From Adenanthera pavonina (lineage: Eukaryota > Streptophyta > Magnoliopsida > Fabales > Fabaceae), in assembly GCA_026686845.1 (NCBI GenBank), contig JAIVEN010000010.1:29424001-29488000 (forward strand): a stretch of DNA of 64,000 nucleotides. The letters run 5' to 3'. The translations under genes were made by a program, and so were the position numbers. This document shows positions 63,118 to 64,000 of this stretch, piece by piece. The notes beneath the pieces are model-generated. The model saw only the letters and a list, made by a program, of their open reading frames with translations, was not told where the DNA came from and searched no databases. How positions within the stretch are numbered: the first letter of the stretch is position 1; every line of letters begins with the position of its first letter.

Positions 63118-64000
63118 TTTTCTCTCTCCACTTTACTTCTGTCTTTTTTTAATTTTACATTGATCAAATTAAATTCTAACGGTTTTTATTTGTTTATATA
63201 TATAAATTTTAGCATCTTGAAAATATTTTTATAGAATACTAAATTTACACTGTCTCGATCTTATCAAAATTGTACAATCTATAGAGGAGAGGGAGAGGAG
63301 ACTTGAAAGTAATAGGCAATTTTTTTTTTTAAACTTATCAAGTTTGCTTAAATGATAATATTTATGATTCATTTGGTTCGAGCACAAAAAAGGAAGAGAC
63401 TTTATTTTTTTTTTTTATTATTTTAAAATAAAAGCACAAGAATTTTTAAAATTTATTTTAATTTTAATTTTTTATCCATGATAATTTTGTGTGCCAAACA
63501 TAACTTATAAATGCTATCAAATGACTATCTTAATGAATAAGATGGATTGGAGAGAGCATACTTAGCCCTAACAATGAAGTTAACTTAAGAAAGAAAGATG
63601 GCCCCGATTGAAAGAGGAGGAAAATAATGGAAATGAATGAGAAATCAATATTAATATAAAATTAAAAATATTAAAAGTAGGCTCATTTTAGATTCTATAC
63701 AATTATATAGGACGACTCTATCAAATATCTTTATTATTCAACTAACATAATTTTATGTTATAAGATTTTATTCTATTTTTATTATTATTTCTTCTTTCTT
63801 CTAAAAATATTTCCATTTTTCCAAACATAAAAAGAGAAAGGAGTAACAGAGTTGCAGAGGTCTTATACAGTTACAGCTTGATTCTTCTTCTACAACATCA
63901 AAACTGAATTTTGAATACTTGTCTTAGATCTTCTTCTATCTACTCAAGGTGCAAGAGAAATAACCAACATAAGTTGGACCAATTCATATGGAATTCACAG
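63118..64000. other. AT-rich DNA; possible minus-strand exon at the very end
   Basis: Nothing is recognised up to about 63840. In the last 60 bases the minus strand reads CEFHMNWSNLCWLFLL followed by a stop near 63945. This could be the 3' exon of a gene extending beyond the window, but it may be chance. Confidence 0.25.

Overview
This is a eudicot nuclear genome window. It is strongly AT-rich, its genes have short exons and GT-AG introns, two of them carry plastid-type N-termini, and plant transposable elements fill the intergenic space. I cannot name the species. I see no prokaryotic-type features (operons, Shine-Dalgarno sites, CRISPR) and no tRNA or rRNA gene.

Layout. 1-1.1 kb: remnant of an LTR retrotransposon. 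1.65-2.44 kb: broken SET-domain methyltransferase. 5.1-5.33 kb: subterminal repeats of a CACTA-type transposon end. 5.87-7.82 kb: broken GH51 alpha-L-arabinofuranosidase. 9.8-11.4 kb: noncoding LTR-like element carrying a spaced motif array. 13.5-17.7 kb (minus): intact seven-exon plastid 10 kDa co-chaperonin. 19.7-23.6 kb (plus): two-exon GPI-anchored secreted glycoprotein with a 3.2 kb intron. 25.1-28.7 kb: 5' part of a retrotransposon whose gag start is split by a 2,571 bp solo LTR with a perfect 5 bp target duplication. 30.8-35.8 kb: decayed Ty1/copia element whose integrase is split by a 1,597 bp LTR-type element, also with a perfect 5 bp target duplication and belonging to the same family as the 9.8 kb element. 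36.9-42.7 kb: MITEs, a 459 bp-offset duplication, and two tandem duplications of about 103 and 109 bp. 42.9-47.15 kb (plus): non-specific phospholipase C in four exons. 47.7-53.6 kb (minus): plastid NAD(P)-binding Rossmann protein in nine exons, convergent with the phospholipase. 54.2 kb: RNase H scrap of a LINE-like element. 55.9 kb: a MITE. 59.2-60.2 kb (plus): single-exon ATL-type RING-H2 E3 ligase. 60.8-63.1 kb: a diverged direct duplication flanking a possible DNA-transposon remnant.

The five intact genes are ordinary, functionally unrelated plant genes: plastid protein folding, a cell-surface glycoprotein, lipid hydrolysis, a plastid oxidoreductase-like protein and ubiquitin ligation. 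The less ordinary content is the transposon archaeology: two nested insertions that can be dated relative to their hosts, a noncoding LTR family with a motif spaced at about 62-74 bp or roughly double that, and two adjacent gene remnants beside a CACTA end. I found no convincing undescribed biochemical system. The motif-array LTR family is the best candidate for something not covered by standard feature types.
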